From NCBI GenBank assembly GCA_937965695.1, contig CALCKW010000018.1, positions 1 through 64,000 on the forward strand: DNA of 64,000 bases, written 5' to 3'. The DNA comes from an uncultured Granulosicoccaceae bacterium (GTDB lineage: Bacteria; Pseudomonadota; Gammaproteobacteria; CALCKW01). Position 1 is the stretch's first letter. Each line of letters opens with the position of its first letter. The position numbers and the translations under genes are program-made. Under the pieces are notes generated by a model that was given only the letters and a program-made list of their open reading frames with translations, had not been told where the DNA came from and made no database searches. Shown piece by piece: positions 9,205 to 18,500 of the stretch.

Positions 9205-10067
9205 GATGCCTCCGTGTGGCTCACCCGAGCAGCGAGGAAGTCATCACTGACTTCAGGGACTTCTGGCAGACCAGCACCAGTGATGCGTGGAACGGCAGAC
9301 ATGAGTGCGCGAGTGTAGGCATGTAAGGGGTTGGCAAATAGCGCCGCAGTAGGGCCGTCTTCGACAATGCGCCCACGATAAATGACGTAAACTCGGTCAG
9401 CAAACTCACGCACGACGCCAAGGTTGTGTGAGATGAACAGCACGGACGTGCCATTTTCTTCCACTAGATCACGCATCAACGATACCGTCTGCGCTTGCAC
9501 AGATACATCAAGTGCGGTGCCCGGCTCATCTGCCAATAAAAGCTTCGGACGATTCGCAAGTGCCATCGCAATCATGACACGTTGATTCATTCCTCCAGAT
9601 AACTGAAACGCATAAGACCCCAAGACCCGTGCAGGATCAGGTATAGCGACCTCTTCCAATAACTTTGTTGCTCGATCATGAGAGGCCATTTTGGATAATT
9701 TATGATCTCGTCGACGCAAGACCTCTGTGAACTGATTGCCGACAGTGAACATCGGATTTAGAGATGACGTTGGATCCTGAAAAATCATCGACATTTTAGT
9801 GCCTCGCAAAGCCGCTCGTTTGCGCGCTGGCATCGCGTTTATGTCCTGACCGTCAAATACAACAGACCCGTTAATACGGGCTGAGCGAGTCTCTTGCAGT
9901 AGCCCCAACACAACGCGTGCAGTGACTGATTTACCTGAGCCGCTCTCTCCGACTAATGCTACCTTTTCACCAGCGGCGATATTGAGATCTATGCCGTGTA
10001 AAACATCAACTTGGCCCGTCAGTGTTTTAAAAGCAAGGTTCAGGTTTTTAATGTCCAAGATGCTCAT
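9201..10067 (-). CDS. peptide-type ABC importer ATPase (DppD-like)
   Basis: ATP-binding subunit of 288 aa. It has Walker A GESGSGKSV near residue 39, the signature QLSGGMNQRVMIAMA, Walker B LLLADEPGTALD and the switch FISHNLGVV. Walker B has GTALD where TTALD is usual. The C-terminal region ANPLHAYTRALMSAVPR matches the oligopeptide-transporter C-terminal domain of DppD/OppD proteins. It is coupled by ATGA overlaps to the permease and to the second ATPase. Confidence 0.93.
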   Translation of the reverse strand: MSILDIKNLNLAFKTLTGQVDVLHGIDLNIAAGEKVALVGESGSGKSVTARVVLGLLQETRSARINGSVVFDGQDINAMPARKRAALRGTKMSMIFQDPTSSLNPMFTVGNQFTEVLRRRDHKLSKMASHDRATKLLEEVAIPDPARVLGSYAFQLSGGMNQRVMIAMALANRPKLLLADEPGTALDVSVQAQTVSLMRDLVEENGTSVLFISHNLGVVREFADRVYVIYRGRIVEDGPTAALFANPLHAYTRALMSAVPRITGAGLPEVPEVSDDFLAARVSHTEAS

Positions 10068-10897
10068 TCGTCTTCCCCTAGAACGTCTCGTAGACCGTCG
10101 CCTAATAGGTTAAAGCCGAAAACAGCGATCAATATGGCAAGACCGGGGAATATCGTTAGCCACCAGCTATCGGGTAAGTAGCGAGCGCCTTCGGCAACCA
10201 TTGAGCCAAGGTCTGCTGTCGGTGGCTGTACGCCTAAGCCCAAGAAGGACAGAGACGACGCGATGATGATGACAAAGCCCATGTCGAGTGTCATTTTTGT
10301 GATAATCGCTGGCAAGCAGTTCGGCAGTATTTCTCGAAATGCGATGTGAGTTGCACCTGCACCAATAACTTCTGCTGCCAGCACATAGCCCTCTTCGCGT
10401 TCCCCCCGCGCGATGGAGTAAACCAGCCTCGCATACCACGGCCACCACATAGCGGTGACCGCTAGCATAGCGTTGGTCAACGTTGGCTCAAGCACCCCCA
10501 TCATGGCAATGGCAAGCACGAGTGGAGGTATAGATAAAAAGACGTCGACGATGCGCATGAGGATCATCTCAGTCCAGCCACCCAAATAGCCTGCGAGTAA
10601 TCCGATAATCGTTCCGATGGGAGTCGCTATTGCCAAGACGACAACGCCGAGCGTTAAGCTGATCTGGTAGGCAAACAAAATGCGACTAAAAATATCACGA
10701 CCCACAAGATCAGTGCCCATCCAGTTTTGAGCCGAAGGCGGACGGTTGTTATTGAGAAAGTCCACAACCGCACCGTTGTGCGTTGGAAAAGGTGCAATCC
10801 ACGGTGCAAGAATAGCGGCCAGAGTGATTAAACAAACAAGTAACAATCCAAGCAAACTTAAGGGGTTTCCGGCAAGAATTCGCAGGGTGCGGATCAT
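10064..10897 (-). CDS. ABC importer permease (DppC-like)
   Basis: Inner-membrane permease of 277 aa with about six hydrophobic segments. It carries the DppC signature: NWMGTDLVGRDIFSRILF near residue 56, and the EAA-loop block AAEVIGAGATHIAFREILPN near 180, which contacts the ATPases. The C-terminus GFNLLGDGLRDVLGE is typical of the family. It overlaps dppB-like and dppD-like genes by four bases each. Confidence 0.93.
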   Translation of the reverse strand: MIRTLRILAGNPLSLLGLLLVCLITLAAILAPWIAPFPTHNGAVVDFLNNNRPPSAQNWMGTDLVGRDIFSRILFAYQISLTLGVVVLAIATPIGTIIGLLAGYLGGWTEMILMRIVDVFLSIPPLVLAIAMMGVLEPTLTNAMLAVTAMWWPWYARLVYSIARGEREEGYVLAAEVIGAGATHIAFREILPNCLPAIITKMTLDMGFVIIIASSLSFLGLGVQPPTADLGSMVAEGARYLPDSWWLTIFPGLAILIAVFGFNLLGDGLRDVLGEDE

Positions 10898-11922
10898 GAC
10901 GTGCCCCTTGTTGAGTAACGTATACGAGGGTTTAAGAAGGCGATCAATAGATCAACAATGATGTTTACGATGAGGAACGTCACCGCAATTACCAGGACCG
11001 TTCCCATGATGGCATTGAGGTCTTTGCGGAGGATAACTGCTACCCCATAACGAGATAGCCCAGGCCAAGCGAAAACAGCTTCAACCAAAAATGCATTGCC
11101 TAGCATTACCGCAAAATCTAAACCAATTATTGTCAATGAGGGGATCAACGACGGTTTAAACGCATAGCTGCGTGCAATTCGTGATGGGTGAAAACCGTAG
11201 GCCTGTGCCATTTCGATGTAGGGTTTGTCGTAGGTCTCAACCATATTTGCGCGGGTAAGGCGCGCCGCCTGCCCAATACCTGAAAGAGAAAGCGCAACAG
11301 CCGGCAAAATCAAGTGGTGCACTGCGTCCTTAAAGGCGGCGAAATTTCCGGCAAGTAAGGTGTCAATAGTCAAAAAACCGGTGGTGCGTTCTATTTCATA
11401 GATGTCGGATAAGCGCCCTGCTATGGGAAACAGCGGCAGGTAGAATGCAAATAACAACATCAGTATGACAGCCCAAACAAAGCCGGGAGCTGACACGGTT
11501 AATAAGGCAAGTACGCGAACAAAGTGATCAGGCCAGCGCCCTCGATACCGCGCTGCAAGGATACCCAGCGGCAAGCCAACCGCCACCATAATAGCGCCAG
11601 CGAGAAACACCAATTCAAGCGTTGCAGGTAAAAACTGCGCGATGTCCTGAGTGACAGGACGGTTGGTGTAGAGGGAAGTCCCTAGGTCACCACGGCTAAT
11701 ATCTGCCAGAAAAAAACCGTATTGCACTGGAAGTGGCGCATCCAAGTTCATCTCGCCACGCAGTTTGGTGATCTGCTCAACTGTGGCATTAGGGCCTAGC
11801 GCGATACGCGCGGGATCACCGGGGATGATCCGTGCGATGGAAAAAATCAGCATCGAAACGCCAATTAATACAATTAGAGATATACCAAGCCGATGGAGAA
11901 GCAGGCGTAAGACAGCAGACAT
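10894..11922 (-). CDS. ABC importer permease (DppB-like)
   Basis: Inner-membrane permease of 342 aa. The N-terminus has LGISLIVLIGVSMLIF and RIIPGDPARIALG, the hallmark of DppB/OppB proteins. The coupling loop is at YIEMAQAYGFHPSRIARSYAFK near residue 230, and the C-terminus is LLIAFLNPRIRYS. ATG at 11922 is preferred because GGAAA lies 7 bases upstream; an in-frame TTG at 11937 is an alternative. It follows the binding-protein gene after a hairpin (11951-11971). Confidence 0.92.
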   Translation of the reverse strand: MSAVLRLLLHRLGISLIVLIGVSMLIFSIARIIPGDPARIALGPNATVEQITKLRGEMNLDAPLPVQYGFFLADISRGDLGTSLYTNRPVTQDIAQFLPATLELVFLAGAIMVAVGLPLGILAARYRGRWPDHFVRVLALLTVSAPGFVWAVILMLLFAFYLPLFPIAGRLSDIYEIERTTGFLTIDTLLAGNFAAFKDAVHHLILPAVALSLSGIGQAARLTRANMVETYDKPYIEMAQAYGFHPSRIARSYAFKPSLIPSLTIIGLDFAVMLGNAFLVEAVFAWPGLSRYGVAVILRKDLNAIMGTVLVIAVTFLIVNIIVDLLIAFLNPRIRYSTRGTS

Positions 11923-11950
11923 TGAGGTTTCCGGCAAGAGGGAAAATAAG

Positions 11951-11971
11951 GCACGGGATAACTACCCGTGC
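11951..11971 (-). promoter_or_regulatory. intercistronic hairpin between binding protein and permease genes
   Basis: A perfect 7-bp stem GCACGGG/CCCGTGC with a 7-base loop is followed on the minus strand by CTTATTTT. In ABC import operons such structures commonly protect or terminate the abundant binding-protein message so that less permease is made. Function here is inferred. Confidence 0.6.
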
Positions 11972-11987
11972 CCCAGAGGAAGGGCTC

Positions 11988-13546
11988 TTATTCCACCATT
12001 TCCATTAGACGAAAACTAAAGCCCATGCCGTCTAGGCCAAAGGCCATTGCGGGATCGGTCATAGCCGGAACTTTCACCCGGTTAGAGGCTGCAAAAACAG
12101 ATTGACGGTCAAAGCCGTAGATTGTCGGTGCGATTTCCATCAGACGAGCGTTCAATGCAGCGTAAGCTGTTTCACGCTCTGCATCTGAGCCTGCTGTGCG
12201 GCCAGCGTCCAAGTGCTTGTCTACCATTGCATCGTTTAAATGCTCCGGTGATTGCCAAGTACCAGGTGTTGAAGAGTGATACATGCCATACAACAAGGTA
12301 TCTGGGTCACCGGTAACAGCATTAACAAAGAGCTGCTGATATGTGGTGTGTTTTCTGGCTTTGATACTTGCTCAGCAAAAAGTGCCCAAGGCATTTTTTT
12401 GATACTGGATGAAATCCCTAGAGCATTGAAGTTGGACTGCATCAAAAGCGCAAAACGCTCTTCTAATGGTACTTCTGCAATCCAGCTAACTTCAAGGTTC
12501 ATGTCAGCAGGTTCATGCGGGCAATCAGCCAGATAGGCACGTGCTTTGTCTAGATCCTGCGCCTGTGCCATATCCGCACCGTTTGCACCGTACATACCAA
12601 CGGGTATTGCGCCAGTGGCAGCACTTCCTGCAGAGACTTCATCGTTAATAGCGATCATCTGAATTGCGGTGCCGTAGTCAAAAGCATGGCTCAGTGCCAA
12701 GCGGCAATTCACATCATCTAACGGTGCTTTGGCGGTGTTCATTTTAAAATAAAAACCGCCAGTACCCGTTTCAGTTAGCAGCTGTGCACCATCTTTAGCG
12801 AGTGCTTGTATGACTTCAGGTGGTAGCCACTGACTGGCGATATCGTGCTCGCCCTGTGCAATTAGTGTGCGTACAGTAGCGGCTTCTAGGCCGTAACGAA
12901 GGCGCACCGTATCAGGAGCAGCATCTGCGACACCAAGAAAATAGCTGTCAGATTTTGCCATGACTGTTTCTTCTTGCGGGTTGTGCGAAGAAACACTGTA
13001 AGCGCCAGTTCCTGCACCGTTTCCGGACAAATATTCTTCGCCCCACTCTGAGTCAGAGTTGGCTTTTACATGCGCCATGTCGACGATGGGTAGACGTACC
13101 AGTGACGCTATAAATGGCGCATAGAGTTTTTCCAAAGTGAATTTCACCGTGCTATCGTCCAGCGCCTCTGCTGTTACACCTGCAAGAAGGTAAGATAGCC
13201 CAGCACCCAACGCCTGCATGCGCTCTACCGAATACACCACGTCCGCCGAAGACATAATGTTGCCAGACTGGAACATCACATCGTCACGTAAAGTGAAGGT
13301 ATAAGATGCGCCATCAGCTGTCCAGCTGGTGGCAAGGTGTGGCACATGGCCAGGACCACCTTGTTGAGGCAAAACAAGTGTGTCGTAGATGTTGAACATT
13401 AAGATGCTGTCTGCATAGTCCGAAGCTTTTGCAGGGTCGAGTTCGCCAACAGCTACTTCATCTAGGCGCAAAACTGTTTCTGCAACTGCAGGACTGGCCA
13501 ACGCAGCTGCAGCGCAAAGCGCTGTTACTAAGGCTGATTTTTTCAT
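11988..13546 (-). pseudogene. ABC importer periplasmic binding protein (SBP family 5), frameshifted
   Basis: The N-terminal part starts with the signal peptide MMKKSALVTALCAAAALAS and AVA-ET cleavage site, and shows family-5 blocks (LATSWTADG, YTFTLRDDVMFQSG). It runs in one frame to KPENTP, near 12350. The remainder continues in another frame from about 12345: TYQQLFVNAVTGDPDTLLYGMYHS and onward to VE at 11988. Adding one base around the ACACACC stretch (about 12345-12355) restores a protein of 519 aa, the normal length. So this is a single-base deletion, or a sequencing error. If real, the importer lacks its own receptor. The start overlaps the regulator stop (TGATG). Confidence 0.82.
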
Positions 13547-14199
13547 CACATTTTCAGTTCTCCTACGGGGTAAGTGGCAACCTCTTGTGGCGAGGCCTTT
13601 TTATGAATTGGAGCGGGTGCATCACCGAATATATCCATCGTACCGCACCAGAGAATGGACGCAGGATGCTCTCCGTGATTCCATGTTGAATGTACTCGGT
13701 GACTATCGAAGTGAATGGAATCGCCTTTGCGCAAAACCTCCACTTCTCCTTCGATCTCGACGGTTATTTCTCCGTCGATTATGTAAAACATTTCTTCACC
13801 ACGATGGCTGATAGGTTCCATCCGATGCCCTGGTGGCTCATGCACGATGACCGAATGCAACTTAGAGTCGACGAAGGACGTCGATAATCTTTCATAAGAA
13901 ACCGAAGCATCTGCCACTGAATAGGCCAAACGACTGACTTCTCGTGTGGTTTGGCTGCCAGCGCTTGGCTGGCGCAAGAAGCTACTAATTTCTGTCTGGA
14001 GCACGTCTGCAATTGAGGCTAATGATCCTAAGGACGGTGCTGCCAGTCCTCGCTCTACCTGGCTGATAAAACCAACGGATAGCCCTGCGGCATCCGCGAC
14101 GCTTTGCATTGTAAGTTTTAGTTCCTTCCGACGAGCTCGCAATAAGCTGCCAAGATTAGGTGAAGATCTATCAGATACTTGCTGTGATTTTTTTAGCAT
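13546..14199 (-). CDS. HTH (XRE) - cupin transcriptional regulator
   Basis: This 217-aa protein has an N-terminal XRE helix-turn-helix (MQSVADAAGLSVGFISQVERG, residues about 30-52; key VADAAG and SQVERG). Its C-terminal cupin domain includes HRGEEMFYIIDGEITVEIEG near 130. PuuR-like regulators of this architecture sense a small molecule through the cupin barrel and control the adjacent catabolic genes. As the first gene of the operon it is probably autoregulated together with the transporter and hyu genes. It shares TGATG with the binding-protein gene. Confidence 0.9.
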   Translation of the reverse strand: MLKKSQQVSDRSSPNLGSLLRARRKELKLTMQSVADAAGLSVGFISQVERGLAAPSLGSLASIADVLQTEISSFLRQPSAGSQTTREVSRLAYSVADASVSYERLSTSFVDSKLHSVIVHEPPGHRMEPISHRGEEMFYIIDGEITVEIEGEVEVLRKGDSIHFDSHRVHSTWNHGEHPASILWCGTMDIFGDAPAPIHKKASPQEVATYPVGELKM

Positions 14200-14485
14200 A
14201 GGTAAAAAAATGACTGATATCGGGAGTCAAGTTAATCTGTTTTTTTAGCTGGACTAAAATTATGAGGCTCTAATGGCTAGATACCAACCTGAAGAATCGG
14301 CAGCTCAACGGAGTTTTTTTGGTAGATTTGAGCTAGATAGAAGACGTTTTAGACGGAAATGTGGCGTTTTATCGATAAAGACCCACAGAGAAAAGAGCCG
14401 AAATAACAAGTTTTTCAGAAATCATTCAGGCCGGGGGGAAACAGTTTGAGTGGCGATGTCTGCGGCGCTAATGGCAGAGTCTTTT
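14200..14485. other. operon leader / island right end, no confident gene
   Basis: This contains the presumed minus-strand promoter of the 12-gene operon and the island's right margin. A TTGACT hexamer is readable on the minus strand near 14230, but I could not fit a convincing -10. A 58-codon plus-strand frame (14273-14449, starting MARYQPEESA, arginine-rich) has no recognisable homology. I do not call it, and no integrase remnant is visible. Confidence 0.5.
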
Positions 14486-14515
14486 GGACGGGGGTTCGAC
14501 TCCCCCCGCCTCCAC
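14486..14515 (+). repeat. direct repeat, right copy (displaced ssrA 3' end, attR-like)
   Basis: This is a perfect 30-base copy of 356-385. Directly after it the sequence reads CAA where ssrA has the terminal CCA, so the copy is a non-functional remnant. The 11-base similarity upstream (14470-14480) shows it was once a longer ssrA 3' fragment. Confidence 0.85.
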
Positions 14516-14569
14516 AACAGTATTCAAATTGGCGAACTGGTTTAATTAATATAACCAGTAAAAAAACAT

Positions 14570-15190
14570 TCAAATAGACGCTTGCAGCTCCAGTGCTTTT
14601 TGTACTGCAGCTCTAACTTGCATACGCTCAAAGTGCTCTGCCACCTGCGGCAATTTTGCAAGGGACACACCGTCGCTCTCGAGCCAGCTCGTAATCGTAA
14701 ATAAGTAGGCGTCAGCCACGGTGTATTGCTCACCCATAACCCAAGGGCCTCGCAGGTACTCTTGTTGCAACAGCTCAAAGCTGGCCAACATGGTTTGCGG
14801 TACTTTTGATCGCATATCCTCAAAGGAGGATTCTTGTGTAGCCCAACGAGTACCACGCATTCTGTGAGCATGGTTGATGTGAACAGTTGAGGCTAGATAA
14901 CTGTTAAAGGATTGCAGTTGTGCAAAATCGAAATCGTCTTTGGGTAATAACCCTGCATTGGGATACCGTTGAGCCAAATAAACGAGTATTGCCGGTGTTT
15001 CAGTTAATAAACCTCGCTCTGTGACCAATGCGGGTACGCGGCCTTTGGGGTTGATGGACAGATACTCTGGCTTGGTCTGCGCTGCCTGTTTAAAGTCTAT
15101 GGCGATGGCCTCAAAATCGGCATCCACTTCATAGAGCGTGATGAGCGTTGCGAGCGCAACTGTTCCCGGAGCATAAAAGAGCTTTAGCAT
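14570..15190 (-). CDS. glutathione S-transferase family protein
   Basis: GST-fold protein of 206 aa. The N-terminal thioredoxin-like domain has the cis-Pro motif GRVPALVTERG and the glutathione-binding LLTETPAILVYLA (residues about 50-75). The all-helical C-terminal domain contains the N-capping-type segment YTVADAYLFTITSWL near 165. The GST class and substrate are not determinable. It lies immediately outside the island, 54 bases from the right direct repeat, so it is likely the original chromosomal neighbour of ssrA. Confidence 0.92.
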   Translation of the reverse strand: MLKLFYAPGTVALATLITLYEVDADFEAIAIDFKQAAQTKPEYLSINPKGRVPALVTERGLLTETPAILVYLAQRYPNAGLLPKDDFDFAQLQSFNSYLASTVHINHAHRMRGTRWATQESSFEDMRSKVPQTMLASFELLQQEYLRGPWVMGEQYTVADAYLFTITSWLESDGVSLAKLPQVAEHFERMQVRAAVQKALELQASI

Positions 15191-15280
15191 TGTTTAATCT
15201 TCCTTGTTGCACTTGACATGAATAAGCCTAGCAATAGTGATCAATACCCTACGCTACAGAGCCTCAGTTTAAGTCCAATC

Positions 15281-15420
15281 AGTGACGTCGGCGTGAAAAA
15301 ATTGGATCCAGTAAGGCGCGAATCGACGGCAATAGCGGTGCTTTTGGCTAGATTTGCAACACGACTGAGCCGAAATTGGCGCGTCGACGGTGCGAGCATG
15401 ACTTGATCTGAAGTCCCCTA
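15281..15420 (+). repeat. dispersed intergenic repeat, copy A (~140 bp)
   Basis: By hand alignment this copy is roughly three-quarters identical to 30974-31110, with a few small gaps. Both copies start AGTGACGTCGGCGTGAAAA and end TGACTTGAT...CCCTA, in the same orientation. The gaps change reading frame between copies, so the repeat does not look like a coding sequence. It lies between the GST and uvrA genes. No terminal inverted repeats were found. Confidence 0.72.
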
Positions 15421-15486
15421 GTTTGTCTGTACTGCGCTGCACTGTAAACAACGGCTGACATTCGATGTGCGCGCTTGTTTTTTAGC

Positions 15487-15502
15487 CTGTATCTATATCC
15501 AG
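15487..15502 (+). promoter_or_regulatory. LexA (SOS) box upstream of long uvrA
   Basis: The sequence CTGTATCTATATCCAG fits the gammaproteobacterial LexA consensus CTG-N10-CAG with an AT-rich core. It sits about 52 bases before the uvrA start codon. This predicts DNA-damage induction. Confidence 0.75.
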
Positions 15503-15553
15503 CCACTGGGGTTTCGCGTAGACTGAAAGCTTGAAACAAAAGCAGCTCAGCCC

Positions 15554-18500
15554 ATGACAAAAGATCGCATTCAACTGCGCGGTGCGCGCCACAACAACCT
15601 TAAAAATATAGACCTTGATCTACCTCTGGGCGAGTTGACTGTGGTGACAGGTGTTTCCGGTTCGGGCAAGAGCTCCCTGGCTTTCGATACTGTCTATGCG
15701 GAAGGTCAACGTCGCTACGTCGAGACGTTCTCCCCCTATGCGCGTCAATTCTTAGACCGCATGGATAGGCCGCAGGTGGACGAAGTGGCGGGTATTCCTC
15801 CTGCTATCGCTATTGATCAAACGAATCCTGTGCGAACGTCACGTTCAACCGTTGGCACAATGACCGAGCTGAACGACCACTTAAAGTTACTCTATGCGCG
15901 GGCAGCTCAACTCTACTGCCACGGTTGCGGGCAATCAGTGGTCGTCGATTCAGCGCAGGCTGCCGCGCAGCGACTGCTTAACGACATTGATGCAGGCAGC
16001 CGACTGGCCATCTGCTTTGACGTTCAAGTACCGGACAACTTTAGCGAAGCTGAGGTACGTCATCACCTCAGCGCACAAGGCTATGAACGTACACTAGAAA
16101 TCAAAGATCAACCGAGCGACAAACTCACGGTGGTTGCGGATCGACTAAAGCTGCGATCAGGAAGTCGAGCCAGATTAGTCGAGGCCTTAGAAGCGGCACT
16201 GCTACGCGGGGCTGAACACGCCAGCGCTTGGACGCTTGACGAAGACCAACAAGCATTGCTTGGTTGGCATTTCAGTGCTGGCCGTCACTGCCCCACTTGT
16301 GACATCAGCTACCGTGAACCCTCGCCCGCTATGTTTTCGTTTAACTCCCCGGTAGGCGCTTGTTCTACCTGTAGAGGGTTTGGCCGAGTGATGGGCATCG
16401 ACTACGGGCTAGTCATACCAGACGCCAATCTCAGCATCGCTGAAGGTGCGATCAAAGTATTTCAGAGTGAAACCAATGCTATTTGCCAGCGTGATCTAGT
16501 CAAGTATGGCAAACGTGCAAAATTTCCGTTGCACATTGCATGGGGCGAGCTAAACGATGAGCAGCAACAGTGGGTTATTAACGGCGAAGATGGCGATGAA
16601 GACAACCACTGGTACGGTGTGCAGGGCTTTTTCAATTGGTTAGAAGGTCGTGCTTACAAAATGCATGTGCGTGTCATGCTGTCGCGCTACCGCAGCTACA
16701 CACCTTGCGAAAGCTGTGAAGGTGCACGCCTTGTACCGCAATCATTGGCTTGGAGGCTCGGTGATGAAAAATCTTCCAACAAAGCCTTAGCTACAGAGTT
16801 TCGTTTTAAACCCGTTGGGCACGATTTTGACAGTCGCCTTTTGCCAGGCTTGTGTTTGCATGATGTTATGCAACTGCCAATTGACCGTCTGCTAGATTTT
16901 GTAGAGCAAATAAAGCTACCGGCTACGGTGCGTGAAGTAGCAGAGCAACTACTGCAGGACATCACGGCTCGCTTGCGTTATTTACACACAGCAGGTGTGG
17001 GCTATCTCAGCCTTGATCGCCAGTCTCGGACTCTCTCTGGTGGAGAAGTTCAGCGTATTAATTTAACAACTGCGTTGGGTACATCGCTAGTCAATACGTT
17101 GTTTGTATTGGACGAACCCAGTATTGGTTTGCACCCACGTGACTTAAACCGAATTGTCGCTATTCTGCAGCGCCTGCGTGATGCAGGTAACACCTTGTTA
17201 GTCGTGGAGCATGACCCGCAATTAATGCTGGCCGCCGATCGCATCATAGACATGGGCCCGGGGCCTGGTGAGCGCGGTGGTGAGATAATATTTAACGGCA
17301 GTCCTAAACAGCTATTGCGCAGTAAAAAGTCTCGTACTGCTGATTATTTGTCAGGCCGCGCCCAGATTGAAACTGGCCATACTTTTAACCGCCCTACGGC
17401 AGAGACAGTATGGTTAAAGATACTTGGCGCGCGCGAACACAACCTTCAAAACTTAGATGTGTCGCTGCCGCTCGGGCACCTCACTTGTATAACGGGTGTC
17501 AGTGGTTCGGGTAAAAGCACGTTGATTCATGAAGTGCTTTATCGTGGTTTGCAGCGACTGAATGGTAAGGCGACCGAAACACCGGGCTTATGCGATGCCA
17601 TAGAAGGCTGGCAGAACATCGCGCAAGTTATGCTGGTGGATCAGTCTGCCATTGGAAAAAGCGCGCGCTCAAACCCCGCGAGTTACACCGGTGCTTTTGA
17701 GAGCATTCGCAAACACTTCGCAACGCTCCCTCTATCAAAAGAACGCGCCTACACCGCCGGTAGTTTTAGTTTCAATTCCAATCAACAAAAATGTCCTGGT
17801 TGTGGCGGCAGTGGCCATGAACACGTGGAAATGCAGTTTTTATCGGATGTATATTTGCGATGCCCTGATTGCCAAGGTCGTCGTTATCGTGACGAGCTAC
17901 TAGAAGTTTACGATTTGGGTGCTGATGATGTGAGCCGAAATATCGCTGACATTCTTGCCTTGACGGTCGAACAAGCACTTGCGCACTTTGCTGAGCAACC
18001 CAAAGTAATTCGTGCTCTACAAACACTCTGCGATGTTGGGCTTGATTACGTCACGCTGGGGCAACCTGTGCCTACGCTATCAGGCGGTGAAGCACAGCGG
18101 CTAAAGTTGGCTGCTCATTTGGTCAGTGCTAAAAAAGATGCACCCAGTTTGTTCTTGTTTGATGAACCGACCACTGGCTTGCATTTTGAAGACATTAGTC
18201 GATTGATGACAGCGTTACGTGCACTACAAGGGGCTGGTCACACCCTCGTGATCATCGAGCACAACTTAGATGTCATAGCCGCAGCAGACTGGCTCGTCGA
18301 TTTAGGGCCAGAAGGCGGTGAAGGTGGCGGCCAAATAATGGCGGTGGGTACGCAAGATGACTTAATTGCTGAAAAACGAAGTCATACGGGCATTGCATTG
18401 AGTGATCATGCCAATAGCTTTGATCAAATCGCGGAAGCTCCTGCTTCTTACGGTCTAAAAACCAAGCCCAGCAATGAAATAGTTGTTTCAAAAGCGAATG

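Larger units (their letters stand above)
356..14515. mobile_element. ssrA-integrated catabolic genomic island, no integrase
   Basis: The block lies between the 3' end of ssrA (356-385) and a second copy of the same 30 bases (14486-14515). It contains one continuous 12-gene minus-strand operon for ABC import and hydantoinase/oxoprolinase-type metabolism. The 3' end of ssrA is a well-known target for tyrosine recombinases of phages and islands. No integrase, excisionase, transposase or plasmid gene is recognisable inside. The island is therefore either an old immobilised insertion or one mobilised in trans. Assignment as an island is inference from the direct repeat and the coherent cargo. Confidence 0.72.

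Noticed and set aside
11988..13546. Programmed frameshift in the binding-protein gene
   Set aside because: No slippery heptamer or downstream stimulatory structure is evident, and such genes are not known to use frameshifting; a mutation or sequencing error is simpler.
14273..14449. 58-codon arginine-rich plus-strand frame at the island right end
   Set aside because: No recognisable homology, no clear ribosome site and no resemblance to an integrase or excisionase; likely chance.
15218..15406. Plus-strand open frame covering repeat copy A
   Set aside because: The corresponding frame in copy B is broken by stops and gaps, so coding constraint is not supported.
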